From: Agelas oroides
Taxonomy: Eukaryota > Porifera > Demospongiae > Agelasida > Agelasidae
Reading direction: 5' to 3'
DNA: 64,000 nucleotides
NCBI GenBank assembly: GCA_949130485.1
Contig: OX422184.1
Span: 2,522,336-2,586,335 of the forward strand
Each line of letters begins with the position of its first letter. Position 1 is the first letter of the stretch. Below the pieces are notes generated by a model that searched no databases, was not told the DNA's origin, and saw nothing but the letters and a program-made list of their open reading frames with translations. The translations under genes and the position numbers were made by a program. Below, one piece after another: positions 57,001 through 64,000 of this stretch.

Positions 57001-58563
57001 GTTTTTATCAATCGTTACATGGTGGCTGGCTGACAAGAAGAACAGTATCTGTTAATACTATCATCATTCTGTAGTGACACACCTATGTAGCTTAATACGG
57101 ATACAGGTAACCAGGTATATAACTTAGCTTGAATCAGATGGTATCTGTGTGCTGAAACGGACACTGTCCATAGTAGCCACACAAACACTTACATTACTCC
57201 ACATTTACATATACTGTGTGTACTATCCTACTCCATGCAATGTCCCATTGTGTAACTTATTCATGCACACTGGTCACCAAGCATAATACAAACCAGCAAA
57301 ACTTTTTTAAAAATTTGCCTTCAAACATTCTACATAGACACAATCACTGTCACCATTTTCATTACTGATGTGTCGGAATTCAAGATTAGTGTTGCCAACA
57401 ATGTGCCATGAAGCTATAAAAACCAGCATGAGGCATATCAGGTGATGGGATAACTGAGTTCTAGAATGTTCTAGAGGTGAATAATTGTGGTTTACAAGAT
57501 TACATAATAATGAATAAGAGTTGTACAGATTACATAATAACCAAGGAAGGAGTTCTTACTGAGAGTGCATGTTTTATAGTCACTCTCCTTCACCTGGTAT
57601 GTTGCATCACCTGTATAAAGTCGCATCACTATGTTTTAATACAAACTATTATGTCTAGTACTATTATGTCTGTCATGAGTGGATTGTGATTAGCAAACAA
57701 TATGAAATTGCAAGATATAATGGAACAATTTTAGAGAATAAGTATAAGTTAACTAATAAGTCATGAGCACCATGGTTCCAATAATTGTCTTGAATTTAGT
57801 GATTTGTTATATAAGAAAAAGGACTCCACTGCTAAATGACCCCATTTCTGCACCGGTTAGATATGTGCAGGTTGTACAATAGACCCTCACTAACCTGAAT
57901 AGCCTTGTACAAGTAGCTTCAAAAAATTTTTCAGGTTTTATATAGTGAAATGTTATTTTTTGAATTGGAATGGTTTCAATTCAAGTGTAATTTAACCACA
58001 GATAACGTGTACACGTGCAACTTTGGCTACATGTTATCAGTTGGTGCAATCCGTTTTGAAGATAGCTTTTGCACCGGGTACATGGCAGCTATCTTAGCTG
58101 GCTGTAGAAAAGCCTTGGTCGGCCATTTCTCTACTTTTTAGCACAAGCGGCCATAAAAACAACTCCTCTTTCCCTCTAGGGGCTCAATTTTTGGCACTGT
58201 AGGCAGGTTTTAGTCAGAAGGAACGTTACTGGTCGGAGAGCCCTGATAACTGAATGCTCACTGATGAATGGGCATGGTCAAGGTCATATACCCCAAGAGA
58301 ATTGTTAAAAAAGAGCTTTTCAAGGGCAAAGTAGAGGGATGATTATATATTTAGTCAAAATTGTATGGAGACTGTATATTCTATCATTTGTTACAGATAA
58401 TAACTGTCATCGGATAACAAGAAAGCAAGATCTCCCTACAGAGCTAGCAGAGATTGGCAACTGGGAGGCCCTCTGTTCACAATTGGAGGTGCCAGAAGCA
58501 ACACTGGATGGTCTAGTGCATGCTCACCTGGAGAACACTGCTAAGAAGCAGAGGTGTTTATAG
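39034..58563 (+). CDS. Death domain - metzincin protease - transmembrane - Death-like protein
   Basis: Twelve exons keep phase and GT-AG borders: 39034-39046, 42887-43165, 44505-44564, 49664-49755, 52600-52719, 53947-54133, 54259-54628, 54722-54879, 55445-55498, 56008-56061, 56757-56873 and 58397-58563. They total 1671 nt (556 residues). Residues about 6-97 form a Death domain (NILNVLQEAGF, ISQWLNND, SWEKLADAV). Residues 98-148 are a Lys/Arg-then-Glu-rich linker. Residues about 189-425 match a ZnMc metallopeptidase, with H291-E292-F-G-H295-V-L-G298-L-G-H301 binding zinc and the Met-turn at M371 in YDPHSIMHYW. Residues 471-489 are one hydrophobic helix (WISAGVVLLLAIVSAIVW). Residues 502-556 begin a Death-like fold (NWEALCSQLEV) but stop early. 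No signal peptide is seen. A membrane-anchored, Death-domain-controlled protease is inferred. The exon chain is strong, while the very short first exon is less certain. Introns hold many inserted elements. Confidence 0.72.
39169..39246. mobile_element. Short foldback with 9-bp target duplication
   Basis: Ends GCCTCGTTCCCAGACTCTCC and GGGAGAGCCTGGGAACAAAGCTA pair as a hairpin. The flanks GCGATATCT (39160-39168) and GCGGTATCT (39247-39255) are a 9-bp duplication with one mismatch. Confidence 0.75.
39402..39826. mobile_element. Inverted-repeat element, about 425 bp
   Basis: The left arm 39402-39448 (AATTGCCTTGAGGCCAATAG then the GTGTGCC block) is mirrored by 39781-39826 (ending CCCTCAGGGCAATT). 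It lies in intron 1 of the protease gene. Confidence 0.6.
39908..40830. mobile_element. Inner TA-flanked element (CCGTAAATC ends)
   Basis: Left CCGTAAAATCGGGATAATAG and right CCTGATTTACGG are inverted, with TA on both sides (39906-39907, 40831-40832). It is inserted in the left arm of the 39893-41389 element. It contains repeated AATAGGCACCC phrases. Confidence 0.7.
40376..40709. mobile_element. Innermost foldback with about 8-9 bp duplication
   Basis: AGTGTCGAACCCAGACTCCC is mirrored by GGGTCTGGGTACGAGACTCT. The flanks CCTGTATG (40367-40374 and 40710-40717) are direct repeats. This is the third nesting level. Confidence 0.65.
44275..44815. repeat. Partial tandem duplication flanking exon 3 of the protease gene
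   Basis: The segments about 44281-44480 and 44634-44815 share AATAGAAGGCATGATCC, ACTAGGAATGAAG, CAGCYAGTTTA and TTGAGCTTTGTTG in order. The 60-nt exon at 44505-44564 sits between them. Confidence 0.6.
44832..45380. mobile_element. 549-bp element with 15-bp perfect inverted ends
   Basis: AGGTTACGGGATACC (44832-44846) and GGTATCCCGTAACCT (45366-45380) are perfect inverted ends. An internal 88-codon frame (44854-45120) has Cys-rich text (CFCKQPGGTKC) but no recognised domain. Confidence 0.7.
45586..46110. repeat. Dispersed repeat pair, copy 1
   Basis: From TCAGAGAGTCGGTAGACT to CTGGGAGCAAGACTAG this matches 52831-53324, with shared ACGCTAAAAGCTTATTTAAG-type and GCAAAAGTGTGCGGTAGTG blocks. The right end is itself a small foldback (GTCTCATTCCC to GGTCTGGGAGCAAGAC). 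Confidence 0.75.
46127..46635. mobile_element. Large foldback (about 250-bp arms) with 11-bp target duplication
   Basis: Nearly the whole element is one hairpin. The left arm from TAGCCTCGTTCCCAGGCC through GACGTCCGTGAAGCCAGGGA is mirrored to GGCCTGGGAATGAGGCTA with few mismatches. The flanks GTGAAATCTTA (46118-46128 and 46636-46646) are exact direct repeats. Long inverted arms plus a 9-11 bp duplication are typical of Mutator-like foldbacks. Confidence 0.9.
46647..48231. other. Intron stretch without recognised exon
   Basis: Intron 3 of the protease gene. No phase-compatible exon with domain content was found. A 102-codon minus frame at 47357-47665 is leucine/serine-rich and looks like chance. 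Confidence 0.4.
48232..48562. mobile_element. 331-bp TA-flanked MITE (CCGTATAGCGC ends)
   Basis: CCGTATAGCGCTAAACTTTC and the inverted AAATTTAGTGCTATACAG share GACCCTCGAAA/TTTCGAGGGTC just inside, with TA on both sides. Same end motif as the element at 39893. Confidence 0.8.
49050..49154. mobile_element. 105-bp MITE with GTAGGGATGG ends
   Basis: AAAAAGATGTAGGGATGG (49050-49067) and CCATCCCTACATCTTTTT (49137-49154) are perfect 18-bp inverted ends. A second GTAGGGATG lies inside. Confidence 0.85.
49323..49528. mobile_element. Small inverted-repeat element with 10-bp duplication
   Basis: AGGCGCCTGCA and TGCAGGCGCCT are inverted ends. The flanks TCTTTGTACA and TCTTTGTATA form a 10-bp duplication with one mismatch. 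Confidence 0.65.
50015..50588. mobile_element. Foldback (TAGCCTCATTCCCAGGCTC ends) with exact 10-bp duplication
   Basis: Inverted ends plus subterminal GTACACACTGT/ACAGTGTGTAC blocks. The flanks GGGTTGTCCC (50005-50014 and 50589-50598) are identical. It interrupts a copy of the TACCGTA-family element. A sister copy is at 56104-56613. Confidence 0.85.
50804..51808. mobile_element. TTAA-flanked element, copy A (1.0 kb)
   Basis: It begins TTAAGGTGGCAGGGAACC and ends GCTGCCACATTAA. It is the reverse complement of most of 60236-61854. Minus-strand frames inside (SQARLMFVTTLGMDNFDCTK and RILVKAQPSTRSTGPRSPTR) are conserved in copy B, hinting at a decayed coding region. TTAA targets are used by piggyBac- and Kolobok-type transposons. 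Confidence 0.75.
52831..53324. repeat. Dispersed repeat pair, copy 2
   Basis: Counterpart of 45586-46110 in the same orientation, also within an intron of the protease gene. Confidence 0.75.
55330..55400 (+). repeat. tRNA-derived SINE head (Thr-AGT-like)
   Basis: GGGTCCAGTGGCTCAGTGG carries an A-box (TGGCTCAGTGG). The anticodon-like loop CTAGTAA would give AGT, and GGATTTGATTCCC resembles a B-box. The acceptor stem does not close at tRNA length, so a SINE or tRNA pseudogene is more likely than a working tRNA. Confidence 0.45.
56104..56613. mobile_element. Foldback, sister of 50015-50588
   Basis: CTTGTTCCCAGGCTCTCATG and CAAGAGCCCAGGAATGAGGCTAG form the inverted ends, with GAGCCTGGTACACACTGTT just inside mirrored near the right end. 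A clean target duplication was not seen. Confidence 0.7.
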
Positions 58564-58694
58564 CTGCATATGTTGACCAGGGGAATGCTTGCTGGGAGGA
58601 AGTCATTGAAGTTGTTGCTGGCTATCCTTTTTATAAGAAAAATCTAGCTAAGCAGATTGCTGAAAAGTATGGTGTTGCTTGGCAAGGGTTGTAG
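58564..58694 (+). pseudogene. Out-of-frame remainder of the C-terminal Death-like domain
   Basis: Shifting by one base after 58550, the sequence continues as AAYVDQGNACWEEVIEVV then KKNLAKQIAEKYGV to TAG at 58692-58694. This is the expected second half of the Death-like fold begun in the last exon of the protease gene. A single-base indel or sequencing error is the simplest cause. Confidence 0.65.
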
Positions 58695-59046
58695 TGACAA
58701 AAGTATTTTGTTGCAAAGTTTTTTTGAGTTTAATTTTTTAAACAGGTGTAGTATGTTATATTTTAATAACTATTTTAAATGGAGTAATTGTTTAATTGTA
58801 TGTGCCTTAAAACTTTCATGCATTTGGTTGTTATAGTGTTTGCATACTGCTGCATTAAACACAGTAAAATTGATGGGTTTGTTTAACTGCAAAAAATTTC
58901 AGGGTAATAACATTTTTTTGCTACAAATGAAGGCCTACAAACTAGCTAATATCCTAAACATGATAATTATGAAGATGCTATAACTGTACAGTCTGAAAGA
59001 CCAGCGATTGTGGTCATACGTGTATAATAGATGCACACGTGGTTTA
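58695..59046. other. 3' flank between protease and IL-17-like genes
   Basis: AT-rich, with no exon or repeat recognised. The two genes converge tail to tail here. Confidence 0.5.
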
Positions 59047-59452
59047 CTAGCCATGGCGGGGGCGATGGCAGCTGCAAGCCACCGTGAGCTTCTGCTCAGA
59101 GGAAGATCTCACCCACTCTTCATACCCATCACTGCTGCACCTGTTTGTTTTTATCAGGATATGAAACCCGATTTCCCATTTGTAAGTATAGCACTGCCTG
59201 TGCTGATTCAAGCACGCCCATTCATTCTCACGGCAACCTTTGCACACAGTATTGACAACATACTTTGGGAAAATGTCACTGTTTGCATTCTGGATGGGTT
59301 CAAAGCTTTGACTCCAAGAACACGAGGCCTGGCTTTTCCTTGGGAAGCACTCAATGTCATATTGAGGCCTTACGCAATGACTGTCAGCTGTTACAGCAAA
59401 GACTGAAGCATTGTAGCTGTCACCTTCAAGCAACTTCTCTACTTGCTTACAA
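59047..59452 (-). CDS. IL-17-like cysteine-knot cytokine, terminal exon
   Basis: A minus-strand exon with acceptor CACACAG|TTG (after a CA/TG microsatellite) and TAG stop at 59049-59047 encodes about 135 residues with eleven cysteines. The order CSWSQSF, FPKYVVNTVCKGC, ACLNQHRQC, ILIKTNRC and LTVACSCHRP follows the IL-17 fold: an early C-x-W, a proline-led strand before the paired cysteines, then a strand and the final C-x-C. IL-17 family proteins are secreted dimeric cytokines. No signal-peptide exon was found within the window, so the model is partial. A 132-codon frame on the opposite strand lacks any pattern. Spätzle- or neurotrophin-like knots are alternatives. Confidence 0.55.
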
Positions 59453-59454
59453 CT

Positions 59455-59495
59455 GTGTGTGTGTGTGTGCATGTGTGAGTGTGTGTGTGTGTGTG

Positions 59496-59525
<30 letters not shown>
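59455..59525. repeat. TG/CA microsatellite
   Basis: About 70 bases of TG repeats with a few interruptions, lying in the presumed intron next to the IL-17-like exon. Confidence 0.95.
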
Positions 59526-59526
<1 letters not shown>

Positions 59527-59554
59527 CCAGAAACTGACTGTTGTTGCCACAGAG

Positions 59555-59687
59555 ATGAATCTTGCAGGTTAGTTTCTATTTCAAGTTTTGTTTTTGCGAT
59601 ACTAAGTACATTGCATGTTACAATACGTTTTAGGTGGAGGACAGTCAAACTCGAGAAAGGAATCTTTGAGAAGGACAAACAGAAGAG
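59555..59687 (+). CDS. Possible first exons of another plus-strand gene
   Basis: ATG at 59555 reads MNLA then the donor GCAG|GTTAGT (exon end 59567). 59634-59687 continues in phase 1 as GGQSNSRKESLRRTNRR to AGAG|GTAGCT. The tiny phase-1 start exon follows the pattern of three other genes here. Nothing downstream was recognised, so support is weak. Confidence 0.25.
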
Positions 59688-60235
59688 GTAGCTAAGTTAC
59701 AGTCTGGTACACATTAGTGCTAGTGCATTTTCACTGACAAATGCTCTGAATCAGAACTAAGACCAAAATTTGAATTCTGGCTGGATCTCATGTCCATTTT
59801 TTTATGTTATTGTTTCTCCCATGCTCATGTGAGTCTTCGTGTAGGATACTTTTGTGGAATCTGGGCACAAGACTAGGTTCGCAAGCAGCGACAAGCTTCA
59901 GGTGGCGGATGGATCCATATTACGTATACTCACATTGACTTCAAATTTGGGAATTGCCACTTCTGCTTGCACATACTAGGGTTTTTATGGACTACCCAGT
60001 GGACAGTTCAGTAAAACCATCATTAATTGATAAAATAATATGTTGACTAATGACGTCTAATGTTCTTAGGTATGCAAGTTGGAATAGCATCTTCTTTGAT
60101 AGGGAGTAGAGCAGGTATCTGTGGTTAGTAGAGAGAGAGAACATACAGTCAGTACTTTTTGAATCAGTTTTGAGGAATTTCGGCTCCATCTACACCCATC
60201 AACACATCCCTTACTCACACATTTACATTCTTGTG
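59688..60235. other. Stretch without recognised gene
   Basis: No phase-compatible exon or repeat family was recognised. A 65-codon minus frame at 59992-60189 has no signal peptide or domain. Confidence 0.4.
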
Positions 60236-61854
60236 TTAAGGTGGCGGCGAAGTCTTTCGGCGGAGGTTAACAAAAACCTAAACTTTGGTTACAGTCAGGA
60301 TCAGGGTTACTCCTAGTTTCAGGGTTAGGGTTTGCTTTAGCGCAATCTTGCTTTGCCTAATTTTAAAAAGGGTTTTAGTAGCTTATTAATATATTCATGA
60401 ACCCAAAATTGCCACTCGATGGACGCATCTACATGCTCACTGTAGGTAGCGTCCTAACCACCAATGTATCTCAAATCAGTCTGTGCCAGCTTTTGCTCAG
60501 AGCTACTCAGGCTAGACTCATGTTTGTCGCTACTCTTGGAATGGACAACTTTGACTGCACCAAAATGAATGCACATTTCAAACAATTCACAGCTTGTCTA
60601 CGGGAGGGGCTCATTCACGAGAGGAAGCAAGCATTACTAGCCCCACCTCTCCCCCTTATGTCGCTAAACAACTCACGGTTCTGTTCCCCACACAGCTCCT
60701 CTGCAGCTTTCTAGACAACGGCAACGTAGTACCAACGATATATTGCGCATTCTAGTTAAAGCCCAGTCCAGTACTCGAAGCACCGGGCCACGATCACCTA
60801 CTAGGCTTGGCATACGATCGCAAGACCTGGGCCTGCCCAATGAGTACAGTCTTGGCCACTGTGGCCTTTCTGCTGCTTCTGGACACAAGCTTGCTTTCAC
60901 AAGCAGGCACTTCACACTACTCACAGCTACTGACACTACAGCACTCTACTAAACTCCTCCTTTTTTCGAGCGAAGTAACCGCACCCCAAGATGCTCACGG
61001 AAGGTTGGTGCTGCAGGTTTACCTTGGCTCGAACACTTTAGAGTTCAGTGCTATACGTAGGTGAAATCTTTGTTAGTAGGCTTTAGGGAAGATTCTATTG
61101 AGCTACAAGACCTGGATTTTGTGCTGCAAATCTACTTGAAGTAGGAAGCCTTAGAGTTCAGAGTTTGTGGCTTCTTAAAAAGCTTTACCCTCAAGGGAGG
61201 AGTCAGTCAATCGTGAATAGCTGAGCACGCCTTCACCTGCTTTATACTCGCGCGTTACGAGCATAATATTAGCCCTAAGCGCGGTAGCGCGCTCAATACA
61301 CGCAATGATTTTATACATAGGTATATTGAACGTGTGACGTCACGTAAGCGGAACAATCGCTTCGGGAGTCGCTGTGAGGGGTGACAGTGGTGTAGCTGGT
61401 GAAGGGAGAGCTTTTGGTATACCAAAGTTTCATTCCTGGGGTAAGTACACCATGCCATTAACGAATATCAACTCAGATTGGATGTCCAACGCTTCCTCTG
61501 GCCTGTGTATTATATTGTTATATTATATTATATTATATTACGCGGGTCCTTTAAGTTGCATCTTGGGGTGTAATTTTTTTTTTTTTTTTTTGAGTCGATC
61601 TAAGCTTATCTTCAAAGTTCCGACCACCACATGAGGGGTTCCGCCAGGCCACATCTTAACTAACTTAATTATAAACTGATTATTGGATGTCAATGCTGAC
61701 AGGAAATGGGGAAAATTCCCAATTTTACGAACAGTGAACGGATGAAGACTCCCAAAACGGACTGTTCGCTAAACGTTTAAACAGACAAAGAATTCTATCT
61801 GCTTGGATTCCAGGTTTGTTGACCTTGAAAACACAGGGTTCCCTGCCACCTTAA
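60236..61854. mobile_element. TTAA-flanked element, copy B (1.6 kb, inverted, with nested insertion)
   Basis: It begins TTAAGGTGGCGGCGAAGTC and ends CCCTGCCACCTTAA. It is the reverse complement of 50804-51808 apart from an insertion at about 60965-61570 beside a T tract. Frames shared with copy A read SQARLMF-like and RILVKAQSSTRSTGPRSPTR on the plus strand. Confidence 0.75.
60965..61570. mobile_element. Nested element (CACCCCAAGATG ends)
   Basis: CACCCCAAGATG (60982-60993) and CATCTTGGGGTG (61559-61570) are inverted ends of the extra DNA in copy B. Its right part resembles 18985-19105. A TATTA microsatellite lies at about 61508-61540. Confidence 0.65.
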
Positions 61855-61903
61855 AGCTTGTCAGAGAAACATTCTCTTTCATACACATACGCACACACAC
61901 TCG

Positions 61904-62210
61904 TCAGGAAATTTTCTGCTTGTCAGGAAAATGCTAGACACCCCCCACACATACACATATATACACGCACGCCATGCACACACACATTGTCAGGAAATTT
62001 TCTGCTTGTCAGGAAAATGCTAGACCCCCCACACATACACATATATACACGCACGCCATGCACACACATTGTCAGGAAATTTTCTGCTTGTCAGGAAAAT
62101 GCTAGACCCCCCAACACACACATACACATATACATATACACGCACGCCATGCACACACATGTCAGGAAATTTCCTGCTTGTCAGGAAAATGCTAGACACC
62201 CCCTACGCAT
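61904..62210. repeat. 82-90 bp tandem repeat, about four copies
   Basis: Units start TCAGGAAATTTTCTGCTTG at 61904, 61990, 62072 and 62162, each followed by GAAAATGCTAGACMCCCC and a CA-rich tail ending GCACGCCATGCACAC. Confidence 0.85.
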
Positions 62211-62214
62211 ACCT

Positions 62215-64000
62215 ATCTCATGTCTGTCTCATTGCCTGCCTTATAGCTGTCTCATGGCCTGTCTTGTGGCTATGTCATGGCTGTCACATGGCCTGTCTTA
62301 TGTCTATCTCATGGCTGTCTCATGGACTGTCTGATGGCTGTCTCATGACAGTCTCATGGCTATCTCATGGCTATCTCATGGGTGTCTCTTTGCCTACCTT
62401 ATGGCTGTCTCATGGCTGGTCTGATGACTATCTCATGGCTGCCTGATGCCCTGCCTTATGGCTGTCTCATGACATGTCTTATGGCCATCTCATGGATGTC
62501 TCATGGCTCGTCTAATGGCTATCTCACGGCTCTCTGCCTGTCTTATGATTATCTCATCACTGTCATCACTGTCTCATGGCCTGTCTTATGGCTATCTCAT
62601 CACTGTCATCACTGTCTCATGGCCTGTCTTATGGCTATCTCATGGCTGTCTCATGGCCTGTCTCATGGCCTGTCTTGGGGCTATTTCATTGCTATCCCAT
62701 GGCTATCTCACCGCTGTCTCATAGCCTGCCTTATGGCTGTCTCTTGACCTTTCTTATGGCTATTCATTCCATGCATGGCTGCCTCATGACCTGTCTTATG
62801 GCTGTCTCATGGCTGTATCACGGCCTACCTTATGGCTGTCTCGTGACATGTCTTATGGCTATCTCATGGCTCATCTAATGGCTATCTTATGGTTCTCTCA
62901 TGGCCTGTCTTATGGCCATCTCATGGCTGTCTCATGGCCTGTCTTGTGTCTATGTGATGGCTGTCTCATGTCCTGTCTTATGGCTATCTCATGGCTGTCT
63001 TATGGCCTGCCTTATGGCTGTCTCATGACCTGTCTTATGGCTATCTCATGGCTGTCTCATGGCCTATCTTGTGGCTATTTCATGGCTGTCTTATGACCTG
63101 CCTTAAGGCTGTCTCATGACCTGTCTTATAGCTATCTCATGGCTGTCTCATGGCCTGTCTTGTGTCTATGTGATGGCTGTCTCATGGCCTGTCGTATGGG
63201 TATCTCATGGCTGTCTCATGGCCTGTCTTATGGCTATCTCATGTCTGTCTCATGGCCTGTCTTATAGCTATTTCATGGCCTGTCTTATGGCTATCTCATG
63301 TCTGTCTCATGACCTGTCTTATGGCTATCTCATGTCTGTCTCATCGCCTGCCTTATAGCTGTCTCATGGCCTGTCTTCTGGCTATGTCATGGCTGTCGCA
63401 TGGCCTCTCTTATGTCTATCTCATGGCTGTCTCATGGACTGTCTGATGGCTGTCTCATCACCTGTTTTATGGCTATCTCATGACTGCCTCATAGCCTGTC
63501 TTATGGCTATCTCATGGCTGTCTTATGACCTGCCTTAAGGCTGTCTCATGACCTGTCTTATAGCTATCTCATGGCTGTCTCATGTCCTGTCTTGTGTCTA
63601 TGTGATGGCTGTCTCATGGCCTGTCTTATGGGTATCTCATGGCTGTCTCATAATGTCTGATGATGTCTTGTAGTGTCACATAAAGTGTCATGATGTCTCC
63701 TATTGTCTTATGGTGTCTCATGCTGTCTCACACAGTCCCATTGCATCCATAATATCTCATAATGTCTAATGATGTCTCCTATTGTCTCAGTATCTCATGC
63801 TGTCTCATACAGTCCCATTGCATCCATAATGTCTCGTAGTACCTCCTGCTTTCTCATAATGTCTCATGATGTCTGATAGTGTCTCATAATATCTCATGAT
63901 GTCTCATAGTGTCCCATAATATCGCATGATGTCTCCTATTGTCTCACAGTGTGTCATGCTGTGTCATGCAGTCCCATTGAATCTCATAATGTCTAGTAGT
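62215..64000. repeat. 11-12 bp minisatellite running off the window
   Basis: Units TGTCTCATGGC, CTGTCTTATGGC and TATCTCATGGC alternate in higher-order blocks up to about 63650, then grade into TGTCTCATAATG-type units to the last base. Open frames such as MACLMAISWLSHGLS are products of the repeat. Confidence 0.9.

Noticed and set aside
59008..59406. 132-codon plus-strand frame
   Set aside because: Antisense to the cysteine-patterned IL-17-like exon and has no domain or splice support.
62215..63446. Overlapping frames of 70-158 codons rich in MAISWLSHGLS
   Set aside because: Pure products of the 11-12 bp repeat.

Overview
The window looks like nuclear DNA of an early-branching animal, most likely a sponge. 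The case rests on spliced genes with GT-AG introns, several separate genes carrying Death, SAM, ZU5-like or IL-17-like domains, and a very dense load of short inverted-repeat transposons, foldback elements and minisatellites. The phylum is an inference from gene content, not a database match. No bacterial operons, rRNA or CRISPR array were seen. Gene models were built by hand: acceptor/donor pairs were kept only when reading phase was continuous from exon to exon.

Layout. 307-8438 (+): a small Death-domain gene (tiny start exon, Death exon, short tail exon). 10480-12293: a 9-bp minisatellite. 12598-15750 (-): a two-exon gene of about 1007 codons joining a DDE transposase-like domain, an OTU cysteine-protease-like domain and a CXC metal-binding domain. 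16154-16686 (-): a possible small secreted protein. 17152-23210 (+): a clean ten-exon gene of 799 codons for a P-loop NTPase with an acidic repeat tail, head-to-head with the previous gene across a CpG-rich spacer. 24052-25680: the same 9-bp minisatellite in opposite orientation. 26824-36970 (+): a six-exon ZU5-like/SAM/SAM gene with one in-frame TGA. 28203-28849 (-): a decayed SWIM zinc-finger fragment inside its first large intron.

39034-58563 (+): the most interesting gene, twelve phase-consistent exons encoding an N-terminal Death domain, a charged linker, a metzincin-type zinc protease (HExxHxxGxxH plus Met-turn), one transmembrane helix and a C-terminal Death-like segment that ends early by an apparent one-base frameshift. 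59047-59452 (-): a cysteine-rich exon resembling IL-17 cytokines. 61900-64000: minisatellites running off the window end.

The Death, ZU5/SAM, protease and IL-17-like genes suggest an innate-immunity or cell-death neighbourhood, but this is inference. Repeats fall into recognisable families: foldbacks with CTAGCCTCGTTCCCAGGC-type ends and 9-11 bp target duplications (Mutator-like), TA-flanked elements with CCGTATAGCG ends, TTAA-flanked elements, GTAGGGATGG-ended elements, and a 2.5-kb collinear duplication (2.0-4.8 kb and 29.0-31.4 kb).
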